Counted from the stretch's first letter, positions 16,728 through 25,856 are shown. The stretch is DNA of 28,321 nt from CAYONP01 sp964405335 (GCA_964405335.1 CAYONP010000080.1:1-28321); one strand, 5' to 3'. Translations and numbers: made by a program. Notes: generated by a model from the sequence alone, not told the origin.

Positions 16728-17415
16728 GACCCTCGCCATCGCCCTGCCGGCCAACCTGCTGCTCGGCCTGATCGGCCTGGCCGCCGGAGCGCTCGACCGC
16801 GCCGGCGCCGCGAGCGGTGCCGTGCTCGGCACGCTCATCTGGCTCGGCCTCGGCCCGGCGGGCTGGGGCCTGCTCGCCCTGTTCGTCGTCGCCGGCAGCG
16901 CCATGACGCGCTTCGGCTATGCCGAGAAGCAGGCCCGCGGGCACGCCGAGGAGCGCGGCGGCCGGCGCGGCTGGCGCAACGCCGTGGCCAACGCCGGCGT
17001 CGCGGCGGCCTGCTCGTTCGGCGCGCTGCTCGGCGGCGAGGCCTGGCTGGTCGCGGCCATCGGCTCACTGGCCGCGGCGCTGGCCGACACCACGGAATCG
17101 GAGCTGGGCAGCATCGTCGGCCGGCGCGCCTACCTGCCACCGCGCTTCGGACCGGCACCGCCGGGCACCGAGGGCGCCGTCTCGCTGGCCGGCTCGGCCT
17201 GCGGCCTGGCCGCCGGTCTGGCCCTCGCCGCGGCGGCGGCGGCCGCGGGCCTGGTGCCCTGGCCGCTGGTGTTGCCGCTCGGCCTGGCCGCCTTCGCGGC
17301 GACGCTGGTCGAGAGCCTGGTCGCCGCCGGCCGGCGTCTCGACAACCACCTCTTGAACCTGCTCACCACCGCGCTCGGCGCCCTGTTCGCCGCGGCGGCG
17401 TGGCTGCTGAGCTAG
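16720..17415 (+). CDS. DUF92 family integral membrane protein
   Basis: A 231-residue, highly hydrophobic protein with about six membrane segments. The family features are GAASGAVLGTLIWLGLG near the start, the cytosolic motif RNAVANAGVAAACSFGALLGG, ADTTESELGSIVGRRAYLPP, and GTEGAVSLAGSACGLAAG. The family includes TMEM19 and the plant and cyanobacterial phytyl-phosphate kinase VTE6. A CTP- or lipid-phosphate-related activity is therefore possible, but its function in this organism is unknown. The GTG start at 16720 overlaps the BatA-like gene by 8 bases, so the two are co-translated. Its stop is 5 bases from the stop of the convergent ankyrin gene. Confidence 0.83.
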   Translation: MGETLAIALPANLLLGLIGLAAGALDRAGAASGAVLGTLIWLGLGPAGWGLLALFVVAGSAMTRFGYAEKQARGHAEERGGRRGWRNAVANAGVAAACSFGALLGGEAWLVAAIGSLAAALADTTESELGSIVGRRAYLPPRFGPAPPGTEGAVSLAGSACGLAAGLALAAAAAAAGLVPWPLVLPLGLAAFAATLVESLVAAGRRLDNHLLNLLTTALGALFAAAAWLLS

Positions 17416-17420
17416 GCGCG

Positions 17421-19334
17421 TCAGCGCGCGGCGCGGAGCCGCTCGGCTACCTCCTGGTGGCCATGCTTCTCGGCCCAGGCCAGGGGCTGTGCCCAGGGCG
17501 CGGCATCGGGCTCGACCGCAGGCGCGCCGCGCTGCAGCAGCAGGTCGACCAGGCGTTGCTGGCCCCACCGCGCCGCCCAGCCGAGCGGCGTCGAGCCGAG
17601 CAGCGTGTCGCGCAGCGTCAGGTCGGCGCCGGCATCGATCAGCATGGCGGCCATCTCGGCCCGCGCCGGCTCGGTATCGGCGGTACTGCCGCGCCAGGCG
17701 ACGCAGCAATCGTGCAGCGGCACCAGGCCGTGGCGCGAGGGCAGGTTCGGGTTGGCGCCGTGGTCGAGCAGCAGCTTGAGGCAGGGCGGATAGACCGAGT
17801 AGTCGGCCGAGGGAAACGGCCGCCAACCGCCATCCTGCCAGAAGCGCAGCGGCTGGACCAGGAGGTACCACCAGCCCGGGTCGTCGGGCGCCAGGCTGAA
17901 CTTGGGCAGGCAGCAGGCGACGATGTCGGCATAGCCGCCGCAGGCGCCGGCCCAGATCAGGCGGTAGAGGATCGACTGGTCGTCGGTCGAGTCGGCCAGC
18001 TCGCGGGCGCCCGCGAGGTCGCCCTCGAGCCCGAGCGTCTCGGGCGACGGCACGGCGCCGGCGGCGCGCAGGAGGGCCTTCATCCGCTCGTCGCGCGCGC
18101 TGTAGGCGCAGCTCATCGGATCGCCGCTGGCATAGACCTGGCCGGCCGGGTCGGCGCCGGCGGCGAGGAGCATCTCGGCCATCTCATGCCGGCCGCTGAC
18201 CGCCGCCCACCAGAGCGGCTGGCCCCAGGTCGGCACCTCCTCGGCCAGTCCGCCGAGGCGGGCGCGCTCGTCGGGGTCGAGCCCGAAGCCGAGCAATAGC
18301 GCCAGCGCCTCGGGCTGATTGTGCCGCACCGCGACGCTGAGCAGCCCGCCGTGGAACGAGCTGTTGTTCAGCCGCAGCGACTTCGGATCGTCGGCCTGGA
18401 AGCGCCGCAGCGCCTCGAGCTCACCCAGCGCCGCCGCGCCGACCGGGGTCAGCGGCGCCCCGGCCTGGTACAGCATCCGCGCCACCGCCTCGCGGGCCAG
18501 CAGCCGCTCGCGCCGCCGGGTGTCGCTGCGCAGCAGCGCGCGGTCCATCGGGGTCAGGCCCTCGGCATCGGGCTTGGCCAGGCCCACCCGCCGCTCGATG
18601 ATCCAGCCGGCCACCTGTTGGCGCCCGCACTCGGCCGCCAGGTGCAGCACCGAGGCGCCGTCGCGGTCGCACGCCTTGGCCAGCTCCGGGTCGGCGGTGA
18701 GCATGGTGATCGCGGCCGCCTCGTCGCCGTCGCGGACCAGGGCGGCGAGCCGGTCCTGGGCCGGCGTGACGGTGATGTTCGGGCAGCTCAGGTCTTCGCG
18801 CCGGCGCTGCTCGTCGGCCTCGATGGCGGCGACGATCTCGTCATAGCCGCGGTCGCGGGCGAAGACCATCGCCGTGGTCGCCTCGCGATGCGGCCAGATG
18901 CCGCGGTGCGGATTGGCGCCGTGGCGGAGGAGCAGCTCCACCGCCGCCAGCCGGCGGCTGAGCACGGCGAAGTGGATCGGCCGGTGCTCGTCGTTCTCGG
19001 CGGTCTCCAGGTCGGCCAGTTCGGGCCGCCGGGCGAGGATCGATTCCATCGCCGCCAGGTCGCCGTCAGCGGCGGCGCGACACAGGCGGCGGACGGTCAG
19101 CGAGTCGACCTGCTCCTTCAGCTTCGGCCAACTGGCGAAGCCATACGAGCGGGCCAGTACGAGCTGAGCGTGGCTGAGGCCGAACTCGGCCGACGCAGGG
19201 TCGGTGAACCAGCTCTCGACCTCGGCGCGGGCGGCGGCGGCGCCGGCCAGGTAGGCGTCAAGCAGCTCTTTGGCCTGGCGGCGGAGCTGGTCGAGGTCGG
19301 GCTGCTCGGGCAGCGTGCGGGTCGGTGCGGGCAC
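17421..19334 (-). CDS. Ankyrin-repeat protein
   Basis: A 637-residue, probably cytoplasmic protein. The N-terminal 80 residues (LDQLRRQAKELLDAYLAG ... AQLVLARSYGFASWPKLKEQV) form a module often found ahead of bacterial ankyrin repeats. Ankyrin repeats follow at about 85-185 (HRPIHFAVLSRRLAAVELLLRHGANP), 210-280 (GASVLHLAAECGRQQVAGWII), 330-400 (PLWWAAVSGRHEMAEMLLAAGADP) and 505-635 (CLKLLLDHGANPNLPS, GSTPLGWAARWGQQRLVDLLLQRGAP). There is no signal peptide and no catalytic motif. A protein-interaction role is expected; the partner is unknown. The GTG start at 19334 is well supported by AAAGGAG 6 bases upstream. It lies 162 bases downstream of the membrane glycosyltransferase-like gene, on the same strand. 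Confidence 0.9.
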   Translation of the reverse strand: MPAPTRTLPEQPDLDQLRRQAKELLDAYLAGAAAARAEVESWFTDPASAEFGLSHAQLVLARSYGFASWPKLKEQVDSLTVRRLCRAAADGDLAAMESILARRPELADLETAENDEHRPIHFAVLSRRLAAVELLLRHGANPHRGIWPHREATTAMVFARDRGYDEIVAAIEADEQRRREDLSCPNITVTPAQDRLAALVRDGDEAAAITMLTADPELAKACDRDGASVLHLAAECGRQQVAGWIIERRVGLAKPDAEGLTPMDRALLRSDTRRRERLLAREAVARMLYQAGAPLTPVGAAALGELEALRRFQADDPKSLRLNNSSFHGGLLSVAVRHNQPEALALLLGFGLDPDERARLGGLAEEVPTWGQPLWWAAVSGRHEMAEMLLAAGADPAGQVYASGDPMSCAYSARDERMKALLRAAGAVPSPETLGLEGDLAGARELADSTDDQSILYRLIWAGACGGYADIVACCLPKFSLAPDDPGWWYLLVQPLRFWQDGGWRPFPSADYSVYPPCLKLLLDHGANPNLPSRHGLVPLHDCCVAWRGSTADTEPARAEMAAMLIDAGADLTLRDTLLGSTPLGWAARWGQQRLVDLLLQRGAPAVEPDAAPWAQPLAWAEKHGHQEVAERLRAAR

Positions 19335-19496
19335 GATGAACTCCTTTCGTCGGGCGCCCGGTGTCCGCTTGCTCGGGCCGAAAAGAGATCATCGCTCGCG
19401 CATCAACTGCTGGGTGGACGGGTGGACTCAGTCCTTCCCGCGGACTCGGCGGCGTCCCGTACGCCGACCTCAGGGTGAGTCTGGGGCGGGCCGATG

Positions 19497-20831
19497 TCAA
19501 CGCCGAATCACCCGCGGCGGGTCGCCCACGACCACGAGGTCCAGCAGGCCGTCGCGCAGCGCCTGCTCGGCGCGCGAGAGCTCGGCCTCCTCGCCCGGCC
19601 CGACGAGATCGAGAGGGTTGACCTGCCCGAGCGCCAGCCAGCGGTCGGCCGCGCCGGGATTGGCCGACACCAGGCCGCGCTCGCCGCGGGCGATGGCCGC
19701 GCGGAGCAACGGCTCGGCACGGTCGCCGGCCGCTGCCTGTTCGCGCGTCGTCTCGGCCGTATCGACGGCCAAGCGCGCCAGTGTGACACTCGAGATGGTC
19801 AACTGGACCAGGAGCAGCGTGGCCAGCCGCCGGCGCCGCTTGGCCGTCAGTCGCTCGCCGGCGGCGGCGAGGCAGAAGGCGGCGGCGGTCAGCGTTTCGA
19901 ACAGGTAGTTCCAGCCCGCGCCCCAGTTGCAGGCCACCACCGCCAGCAGCGCCAGGCTCGACCAGAACCAGACCTGGAGCGGCCGCAGCGTGCGGCGATC
20001 GTCCGGCGCCAGCCACGACCAGGCGAAGTAGAGCGCGAGCATCAGCGGGCCGGTGGTGAAGACCAGCCGCGAGAGCACCTCGGCGCCGCGGGCGAGATCC
20101 GTCGCCGGCCGCAGCAGATTGGCCAGATAAGCCCCGCCCGAGGCCGACTGCGCGGCCAGCAGCAGGCCGCCGGCAACGATGAGCAGCCCGCCGGCGAACC
20201 CGCCGGCGCGTCGCCGGTCGGTCCGCGCCAGCCACCAGAGCGCGGCGATGGGTGCCGCGGCGGCGGTCGCCTTGACCCCCAGCGCCAGCCCGCACAGCCC
20301 GCCGGCGAGCAGCGCCGTGGCCCCGCCGCGGCCGCGCCAGGCGAGCATCAGGCCGGCTGTGGTCAGGGCGAGCATGAACGGATCGACGACCATCTGGCAG
20401 CCGTAGCCGACAAAGGTGCGGCTGGTCAGCAGCGCGATGGCCACGGCCGGCCGCCAGGCGCGTGAGGTCGAGCCGTCGGTCGCGCGGAGCAGGAGAGTCG
20501 CGACGACGGCCAGCGCGACCATCGACAAGAGCCGCCCGGCAAGGTAAAATCCAGGGCTGTCGGCTGGAGTCAACCTGATCAGGGTGAGGTAGACCGGACC
20601 GTATGGGTTGAGCACGTGCGGATAGCCGCCGGGCGGGGTCCAGAGCGGCGTGCCGGACTGGTGAAGCGCGGCCAGCTCGCGGTACTGCACTTCGCCCCAC
20701 GAGGTGGCCGTCGTTCGGGTCAGTTGCCACAGCCAGAAGACGAGCAGAGTGCCGATGAGCAGACCGCCGCAGGTGAGCACCGCGCGGAGTGAGACGGACG
20801 GCAGATCGCGTTGGCCGGCGGCGCGGGTCAT
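19497..20831 (-). CDS. Polytopic membrane glycosyltransferase-like protein (GT39/GT87 type)
   Basis: A 444-residue protein with about ten hydrophobic segments. The first TM helix (about 16-36) is followed by a luminal-type loop with WGEVQYRELAALHQSGTPLWTPPGGYPHVLNPYGPVYLTL, the layout of GT-C enzymes that take sugars from polyprenyl phosphates. Later segments include GLCGLALGVKATAAAAPIAALWWL. The C-terminal 75 residues are soluble. The start at 20831 (MTRAAGQRDLPSV) is preferred over 20960, because the extra 43 residues are basic, low-complexity and overlap the divergent methyltransferase gene. The acceptor and donor are unknown. It is divergent from the methyltransferase gene, with only 92 bases between the two start codons. 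Confidence 0.72.
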   Translation of the reverse strand: MTRAAGQRDLPSVSLRAVLTCGGLLIGTLLVFWLWQLTRTTATSWGEVQYRELAALHQSGTPLWTPPGGYPHVLNPYGPVYLTLIRLTPADSPGFYLAGRLLSMVALAVVATLLLRATDGSTSRAWRPAVAIALLTSRTFVGYGCQMVVDPFMLALTTAGLMLAWRGRGGATALLAGGLCGLALGVKATAAAAPIAALWWLARTDRRRAGGFAGGLLIVAGGLLLAAQSASGGAYLANLLRPATDLARGAEVLSRLVFTTGPLMLALYFAWSWLAPDDRRTLRPLQVWFWSSLALLAVVACNWGAGWNYLFETLTAAAFCLAAAGERLTAKRRRRLATLLLVQLTISSVTLARLAVDTAETTREQAAAGDRAEPLLRAAIARGERGLVSANPGAADRWLALGQVNPLDLVGPGEEAELSRAEQALRDGLLDLVVVGDPPRVIRR

Positions 20832-20923
20832 GGGCCGGCAGTTTGGCCCGCCGGCGGCCGAGACCTCTTCGGCTCGAAACCCGCGAGTCCGGTGGATGTC
20901 AGACAGGCCGGAGGCAGTCGTCG

Positions 20924-21760
20924 ATGGCGAACAGACGTGCGCACGCCGAGGTCGAGCCACCGCATGACGACTTGCGGCCGTGGCTCGATCAGCTCCACGA
21001 GGGCGATTGCCTCGAACTCATGCCGCAGTTGCCCGCGGAGTCGGTCGACCTGGTCTTCGCCGACCCGCCCTACAACCTGCAGCTTCGGCAAAGCCTGATC
21101 CGGCCGAACCTCTCGGTGGTCGACCCCTGCAACGACGCGTGGGACCAGTTCGACAGCTTCGCCGCCTATGACGAGTTCACCCGCCGGTGGCTGCGCGAGT
21201 GCCGACGGGTGCTGAAGAGCACCGGCACGCTGTGGGTGATCGGCAGCTATCACAACATCTTCCGCGTCGGCCGGCTGCTCCAGGATGAGGGCTTCTGGAT
21301 GCTCAACGATGTGGTCTGGGTGAAGGCCAATCCGATGCCCAACTTCGCCGGCGTGCGGCTGACCAACGCCCATGAGACCCTGATCTGGTGCAAGAAGAGC
21401 GAGAGCAGCACCAACTACTGCTTCAACTACCAGCAGCTCAAGCAGCTCAACGGCGGCAAGCAGATGCGCAGCGACTGGTACTTCCCGGTCTGCAACGGCC
21501 GCGAGCGCCTGCGCGACGCCGACGGCAACAAGATCCACCCCACCCAGAAGCCCCTCGCTCTGCTCGAGCGCATTGTGCTGGCCACCAGCCGGCCGGGCCA
21601 GGTGGTGCTCGACCCGTTTGCCGGCGTGGGCACCACCGCTGTAGCGGCGGCACGGCATGGGCGGCACTATGTCGCGATCGAGCGCGAGCCGGTCTATATC
21701 GAGGCCGCCCGCCGGCGGCTGCTCTTCGAGCCGACCGGAGAGACTTGCGCCGCCGGATGA
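20924..21760 (+). CDS. Solitary beta-class adenine DNA methyltransferase, CcrM/M.HinfI-like
   Basis: A 278-residue N6-adenine methyltransferase. Catalytic motif IV DPPY is at 47-50 and the SAM-binding motif DPFAGVGTT is at 230-238. This DPPY-before-FxGxG order defines the beta class. Segments such as WDQFDSFAAYDEFTRRWL, VIGSYHNIFRVG, NPMPNFAGVRLTNAHETLIW, MRSDW and KIHPTQKP closely resemble CcrM and M.HinfI as I recall them, so GANTC is the predicted target. CcrM and M.HinfI are about 360 residues; this protein stops soon after the catalytic domain and lacks their C-terminal domain of about 80 residues. No restriction enzyme is nearby, so it is an orphan, possibly regulatory, methylase. The ATG at 20924 has GGAGG 9 bases upstream. 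It is followed after 4 bases by a glycosyltransferase gene. Confidence 0.92.
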   Translation: MANRRAHAEVEPPHDDLRPWLDQLHEGDCLELMPQLPAESVDLVFADPPYNLQLRQSLIRPNLSVVDPCNDAWDQFDSFAAYDEFTRRWLRECRRVLKSTGTLWVIGSYHNIFRVGRLLQDEGFWMLNDVVWVKANPMPNFAGVRLTNAHETLIWCKKSESSTNYCFNYQQLKQLNGGKQMRSDWYFPVCNGRERLRDADGNKIHPTQKPLALLERIVLATSRPGQVVLDPFAGVGTTAVAAARHGRHYVAIEREPVYIEAARRRLLFEPTGETCAAG

Positions 21761-21764
21761 CGCG

Positions 21765-22976
21765 ATGCCGTCGTACCTGGCTTGGTTGCTCGCCGCCAAC
21801 ACCGTCGGCTGGCTGGGCTTCTGGCTCCTGACCCTCGCCCTCAACCGCCGCACGCCCTGCCTGCGGGCCGACTCCTTCCCGCCGCCGACGGCCCGACCAC
21901 TGGTCAGCATCCTGGTCCCCGCGCGCAACGAGGCCGAACGCTCGCTCGAACCGAGCCTGCGCTCGATGCTCGCAGTCGACTGGGAGCCACTCGAGGTCAT
22001 CGCCGTCGACGACCGCTCGACCGACGAGACGCGCTCGATCCTCGAACGGCTGGCGGCAGAGGATCCGCGACTGACGGTGATCGCCGGCGTCGAGCCGCCC
22101 GACGGCTGGGTCGGCAAGGTCCATGCCCTGTGTCAGGCGCAGGCCGTCGCCCGCGGTGAGTGGCTGCTCGGCACCGATGCCGACATGCTGTTCGCGCCGG
22201 CGGCCGTCACCGCGGCGCTGGCCGCGGCCGAGGCGCTCGGCGCCGACCTGGTCACGCTCCTGCCGGCGATCACCACCCGCGACCTGGGCGTGCGGCTGGT
22301 GCTGCCGGTGACCTTGTGGATGATCCTGCAGAGCTACTCGCCGGCGATGACCAACAACCCGCGCGACCGGCGGGCGCTGGGCTCGGGCGGGTTCTTGATG
22401 ATCCGCCGCGCGGCGCTCGAGGCGGCCGGCGGTTACGCGGCGGTGGCCCACGACGTGGGCGACGACGTCGGGTTGACCGCGGCGGTCAAGCGCGCCGGCT
22501 TTCGCACCTGGTGCGCCGACGGCGCCACGCTGGTCGCCACGCCGATGTACGGCAATCTGCGCGAGCTGTTCGCCGGCTTTGCCAAGAGCGCCTGGCGCGG
22601 GCTCGAGTGCCGCTGGTGGTTTGCGGCGGCCGTGATTCCGCTGCAACTGCTCGGCGGCGGGTTGCTGCCGCTGTTCGCGCTAGTTCTGGCCGCCTGCGCG
22701 CTGGCCGACCCTGCCTGGTGGCCGGCCTGCGGCGCGGCGCTGGCGGCCTGGGCGGCCATGGCGCTCTGCTTTGAGCCGGCCTTCGCGCGTTATGGCCTGG
22801 CTCGCTGGCACGCGCTCAGCGCGCCGTTCGGGTTTGCCTTCATGGCCGCGGTGCTGGCCGAATCGACCCGGCGCGGACTGCTTGGCCGGCCCATCGAGTG
22901 GCGCGGCCGGCCGGTGCCGCCGGGCGGTGGTCGTGCTACCATGGGCCGCGAAAGGCGCGCGGCGGCCGATGATTGA
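21765..22976 (+). CDS. Family 2 glycosyltransferase with membrane segments (HpnB-like)
   Basis: A 403-residue GT-A enzyme with an N-terminal membrane helix (about 4-26) and two or three C-terminal ones (about 300-365). The nucleotide-sugar site is VSILVPARNEAERSLEP (47-63) with VIAVDDRSTDE (78-88). The DxD-type metal motif is in GTDADML (D138, D140), and HDVGDDVGL is the probable acceptor/base region. The layout resembles hopanoid-associated HpnB and carotenoid or lipid glycosyltransferases, so a lipid acceptor in the cytoplasmic membrane is likely but unproven. It starts 4 bases after the methyltransferase stop. Its own end overlaps the glycosidase-like gene by 8 bases, so both are probably made together. 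No other hopanoid gene is present in the window. Confidence 0.82.
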   Translation: MPSYLAWLLAANTVGWLGFWLLTLALNRRTPCLRADSFPPPTARPLVSILVPARNEAERSLEPSLRSMLAVDWEPLEVIAVDDRSTDETRSILERLAAEDPRLTVIAGVEPPDGWVGKVHALCQAQAVARGEWLLGTDADMLFAPAAVTAALAAAEALGADLVTLLPAITTRDLGVRLVLPVTLWMILQSYSPAMTNNPRDRRALGSGGFLMIRRAALEAAGGYAAVAHDVGDDVGLTAAVKRAGFRTWCADGATLVATPMYGNLRELFAGFAKSAWRGLECRWWFAAAVIPLQLLGGGLLPLFALVLAACALADPAWWPACGAALAAWAAMALCFEPAFARYGLARWHALSAPFGFAFMAAVLAESTRRGLLGRPIEWRGRPVPPGGGRATMGRERRAAADD

Positions 22977-25137
22977 GATCACCCGCGAGCGACACCCCGA
23001 GTGGATCTGGCCGCGGGCCGACAGCCACATCGTGCTCAGCGCCGACGGCTCGCCCGAGGCGTTCAAGGTCTTCGTCGAGCCGGGCGGCAGCTTCTCGCCG
23101 GGGCTGGCCAGCTATGGCGTCAGCCTGTGGCTCTACCTGCCCGACACCGGCGAGCTGATCGCACCCGAGCGCCTGCCCCGCGACCGCATCCGTGACCGGC
23201 TGCTCGGCGGCATCCTGCCGGTCTACCGCAGCCGCTGGCGGGCCGGCGCCCTCGAGGTCGACCTGCGGCTCGCCGTCGAGCCCTGCCCCGACGAGCGGCA
23301 GCCGGCGGTCGCGCTCTGGGCGCGCTTGACCCTTCGCGGCGAGGCGCCCTGTGTAGCCCACGCCTACCTGGTCTGCCGCTCGCTCGGCCCGGCCGGCGGG
23401 CCGGTGCGACGGATCGCCTGGTCACCCGACCTGCGCGGCCTGCTGGTCAACGATCGGGTCGCGCTGCTCAGCGAACAGCCGGTCGACCAGGCCGGCTGCT
23501 GCACCCTCGCCGACGAGCCGGGCGACCTCTCGCTGACCCTGCTGCGCGGCCGCATGCCGGTCCGCCAGGCGGCCGAGGACTCGCACGGTTACGCCGCCGG
23601 CGTGCTCTCCTATCTGGTTCATCTCGCGCCGGGCGAGGCCTGGGAATGCGGCTGGACCGCGCCGGTCCTGCCCGGCCAGCCGCTCCCCGGCCCGGCGCTC
23701 CGCGCGGCGCTGGCGGTGCCGGCGCGCGAGCGCATCGACACTGTCGCCGACGACTGGCGCGAACGCCTGGTGCGCTGCGGCATCCAGTGCCCCGACGGCC
23801 GGCTGGCCGAGGCGTTCAACGCCTGCCTGACCCACCTGACCATGGCCGCGGTCGCCGGCGAGCCGCGCGTCGCCACCGTCTGCTACCCCCTCTTCTGGGT
23901 CCGCGACGGCGTCTACCAGATCCGCGCGCTCGATGCCGGTGGGCTGCACGCCCGGGCCCGCGCCGGACTGGCGGCGCTCGAGGCCCAACCCTGGGGCGGT
24001 GGCTTCGGCGCCGAGGCCGATGCGCCCGGCCAGGCGCTCTGGGCGCTCGACCAGCACCACCGCCTGACCCGCGACGACGACTGGCTCGAGCAGCGCGCCG
24101 AGTTCGTGCTCGACCGCGCCGACTGGATCCACCGGATGCGGTCGGCCAGCGAGCCGATCCACGTCGCCTCTTCCTCCATCCTGCCGCGCACCCGCCTGCA
24201 TCGTGACGGCGACCTGCTCTGCGAGCCGGCCCGCGACGGGCTGATCGTCGGCCGCATGGATTGGCACCGGCCGCTCTGGTGGGTCAACGCCTGGTCGCTC
24301 TGCGGCCTGCGCGCCGCCGCGCGGATGCTCACCATCGTCGACCGGCTCGAGCCGGCCGAGGCCTGCCGGGCCGAGGCCGACGCGCTGGCCGCCGCGCTCG
24401 ACACTCAGCTCGACCTGTTCGGAGGCAACGAGCGCGACCCGGCCTGCGCCGTCTGGCCGACCGGCGCGCGCGCGGCGGACGACCCGGACGTCGCCGACGC
24501 CTTCGCCCGCTGGTGGCGCGAGCATCGCTTCGACGAGCTCGGCCGCTACCGCCCCGAGCCGCGCTGGCGCTACTTCGAGCTGGCCCAGGCGCACGGTCTG
24601 TTGCTGCTCGGCGACCGCGACGCGGCGCTGCTGACGCTCGAGCACTTCTTCCGCAGCCAGGATGCGCCCGGCCTCTATGCCTGGGCCGAGGGCGACGAGA
24701 CCGGCGACCCATCGGGCGACTGGCGGCTCATCCGCGGCTGGTGGCCGACCGGCAAGATCGTCCCGCACGGCTGGTGCGCCGCCGAGATGGCCCTGCTGCT
24801 GCGCGACATGTTCGTCTTCGAGCGCGACGACACGCTGGTCATCGGTGCCGGCGTGCGGCCCGAGTGGATGGCCGCCGGCGACGATCTGGTCGGCATCACC
24901 GCCGCGCCGACCTGGTTCGGCCCGGTCACTTGGCGGCTGCTCCACGCCGGCCACGCGCGGCGCTGGCAGCTCAGCCTCTGCTGCGACCCACCGCCGCCCG
25001 GCGGTTACCGCCTGCGCCTGCCGCTGCCGCCCCAGGCCGCCGTCGAACTCGACGGCGCAGGCATCCGCGAGGAGGACGGCGACTGGCCCGTGCCGCCGGT
25101 CGGGCCTGACATCAACCTGATCATCGACCTACCCTAG
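22969..25137 (+). CDS. Six-hairpin (alpha/alpha)6 glycosidase-like protein
   Basis: A 722-residue protein without signal peptide. The N-terminal half (about 1-260) is beta-rich. From about 270 there is an all-helical toroid domain of the GH15/GH63/amylo-1,6-glucosidase type. Supporting motifs are CYPLFWVRDGVYQIRALDAGG (about 305-325), GGGFGAEADAPGQALWALDQ (about 343-362) with an acidic pair, and GWWPTGKIVPHGWCAAEM (about 590-607). The second motif carries candidate general acid residues. The reaction is probably hydrolysis or rearrangement of an alpha-linked oligosaccharide in the cytoplasm, but the substrate is unknown. The ATG at 22969 overlaps the GT2 stop by 8 bases (ATGATTGA), so translation is coupled, which hints at one glycan pathway. 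An open frame continuing upstream to 22771 runs inside the GT2 gene and is not used. Confidence 0.8.
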   Translation: MIEITRERHPEWIWPRADSHIVLSADGSPEAFKVFVEPGGSFSPGLASYGVSLWLYLPDTGELIAPERLPRDRIRDRLLGGILPVYRSRWRAGALEVDLRLAVEPCPDERQPAVALWARLTLRGEAPCVAHAYLVCRSLGPAGGPVRRIAWSPDLRGLLVNDRVALLSEQPVDQAGCCTLADEPGDLSLTLLRGRMPVRQAAEDSHGYAAGVLSYLVHLAPGEAWECGWTAPVLPGQPLPGPALRAALAVPARERIDTVADDWRERLVRCGIQCPDGRLAEAFNACLTHLTMAAVAGEPRVATVCYPLFWVRDGVYQIRALDAGGLHARARAGLAALEAQPWGGGFGAEADAPGQALWALDQHHRLTRDDDWLEQRAEFVLDRADWIHRMRSASEPIHVASSSILPRTRLHRDGDLLCEPARDGLIVGRMDWHRPLWWVNAWSLCGLRAAARMLTIVDRLEPAEACRAEADALAAALDTQLDLFGGNERDPACAVWPTGARAADDPDVADAFARWWREHRFDELGRYRPEPRWRYFELAQAHGLLLLGDRDAALLTLEHFFRSQDAPGLYAWAEGDETGDPSGDWRLIRGWWPTGKIVPHGWCAAEMALLLRDMFVFERDDTLVIGAGVRPEWMAAGDDLVGITAAPTWFGPVTWRLLHAGHARRWQLSLCCDPPPPGGYRLRLPLPPQAAVELDGAGIREEDGDWPVPPVGPDINLIIDLP

Positions 25138-25202
25138 ATTCAGGCCGCGGAACCGCACCGCCCGGCGCCGCGGTTCTGTCGCCGGTGGGGCCGGAGAGCA
25201 GC

Positions 25203-25856
25203 ATGGCGTACAACCAGCGGTTGGTCGAGAAGAAGGAGCGCATCGCCCGCGAGCGCGCGTGGCAGTCGGCCGACGGCCTGGCCGGCCGCGGCGTCGACCG
25301 CCTGCCGCCCGGCCAGCACCGGGTCCGCGACGACCAGTTCCCGGTGCTCGACCTGGGCATCCACCCACCGTTCGACCCGGCCACCTGGCGGTTCGAGCTC
25401 GCCGGCGAGCTAGAGCGGCCGGCCGCCTGGAGCTGGGACGAGTTCCGCGCGCTGCCGACGGTCACGGTCACCCGCGACTTCCATTGCGTGACGACGTGGA
25501 GCAAGTACGACGTGACCTGGCGCGGCGTCTCGGTCCGCTGGCTGGCCACTGAGTACGGGGTCAAGCCGACGGCGAGGCACCTGATCATGCACTGCGCCGA
25601 CCTCGGCTACACCACCAACGTGCCGCTCGAGGACGCGCTGCGGGATGACGTGATCCTGGCCTATGAACTGGAGGGCGAGCCGCTGCCGATTGAGCACGGT
25701 GGCCCGATGCGGCTGATCGTGCCGCACCTCTACGGTTGGAAGAGCGCGAAATGGCTCCGCCGGCTGGAGTTCAGCGCGGTCGACCGGCCGGGCTTCTGGG
25801 AGCAGCGGGGGTATCACAACTACGGTGATCCCTGGCGCGAGGAGCGGTTTGGCTAG
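25203..25856 (+). CDS. Sulfite-oxidase-fold molybdopterin oxidoreductase
   Basis: A 217-residue protein of the oxidoreductase molybdopterin-binding family (sulfite oxidase / MsrP-YedY fold). The Mo-coordinating Cys is C95 in TRDFHCVTTWSKYDVTW. Conserved partners follow: LIMHCADLGYTTNVPLEDAL (127-146), HGGPMRLIVPHLYGWKSAKWL (165-185) and the C-terminal GYHNYGDPW. There is no Tat signal, so it should be cytoplasmic, unlike MsrP. It has no heme or dimerisation domain. The substrate is unknown; sulfite- or sulfoxide-type chemistry is the family expectation. The ATG at 25203 has GGAGA close upstream. It lies 65 bases after the glycosidase-like gene, in a gap with a short GAACCGC/GCGGTTC inverted repeat. 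Confidence 0.9.
   Translation: MAYNQRLVEKKERIARERAWQSADGLAGRGVDRLPPGQHRVRDDQFPVLDLGIHPPFDPATWRFELAGELERPAAWSWDEFRALPTVTVTRDFHCVTTWSKYDVTWRGVSVRWLATEYGVKPTARHLIMHCADLGYTTNVPLEDALRDDVILAYELEGEPLPIEHGGPMRLIVPHLYGWKSAKWLRRLEFSAVDRPGFWEQRGYHNYGDPWREERFG

Noticed and set aside
19335..19496. TTGATG-type promoter before the ankyrin gene
   Set aside because: The -35-like hexamer has no matching -10 at proper spacing.
25150..25176. GAACCGC/GCGGTTC inverted repeat as terminator after the glycosidase gene
   Set aside because: Only 7 bp with a long loop and no U-run; likely chance in GC-rich DNA.
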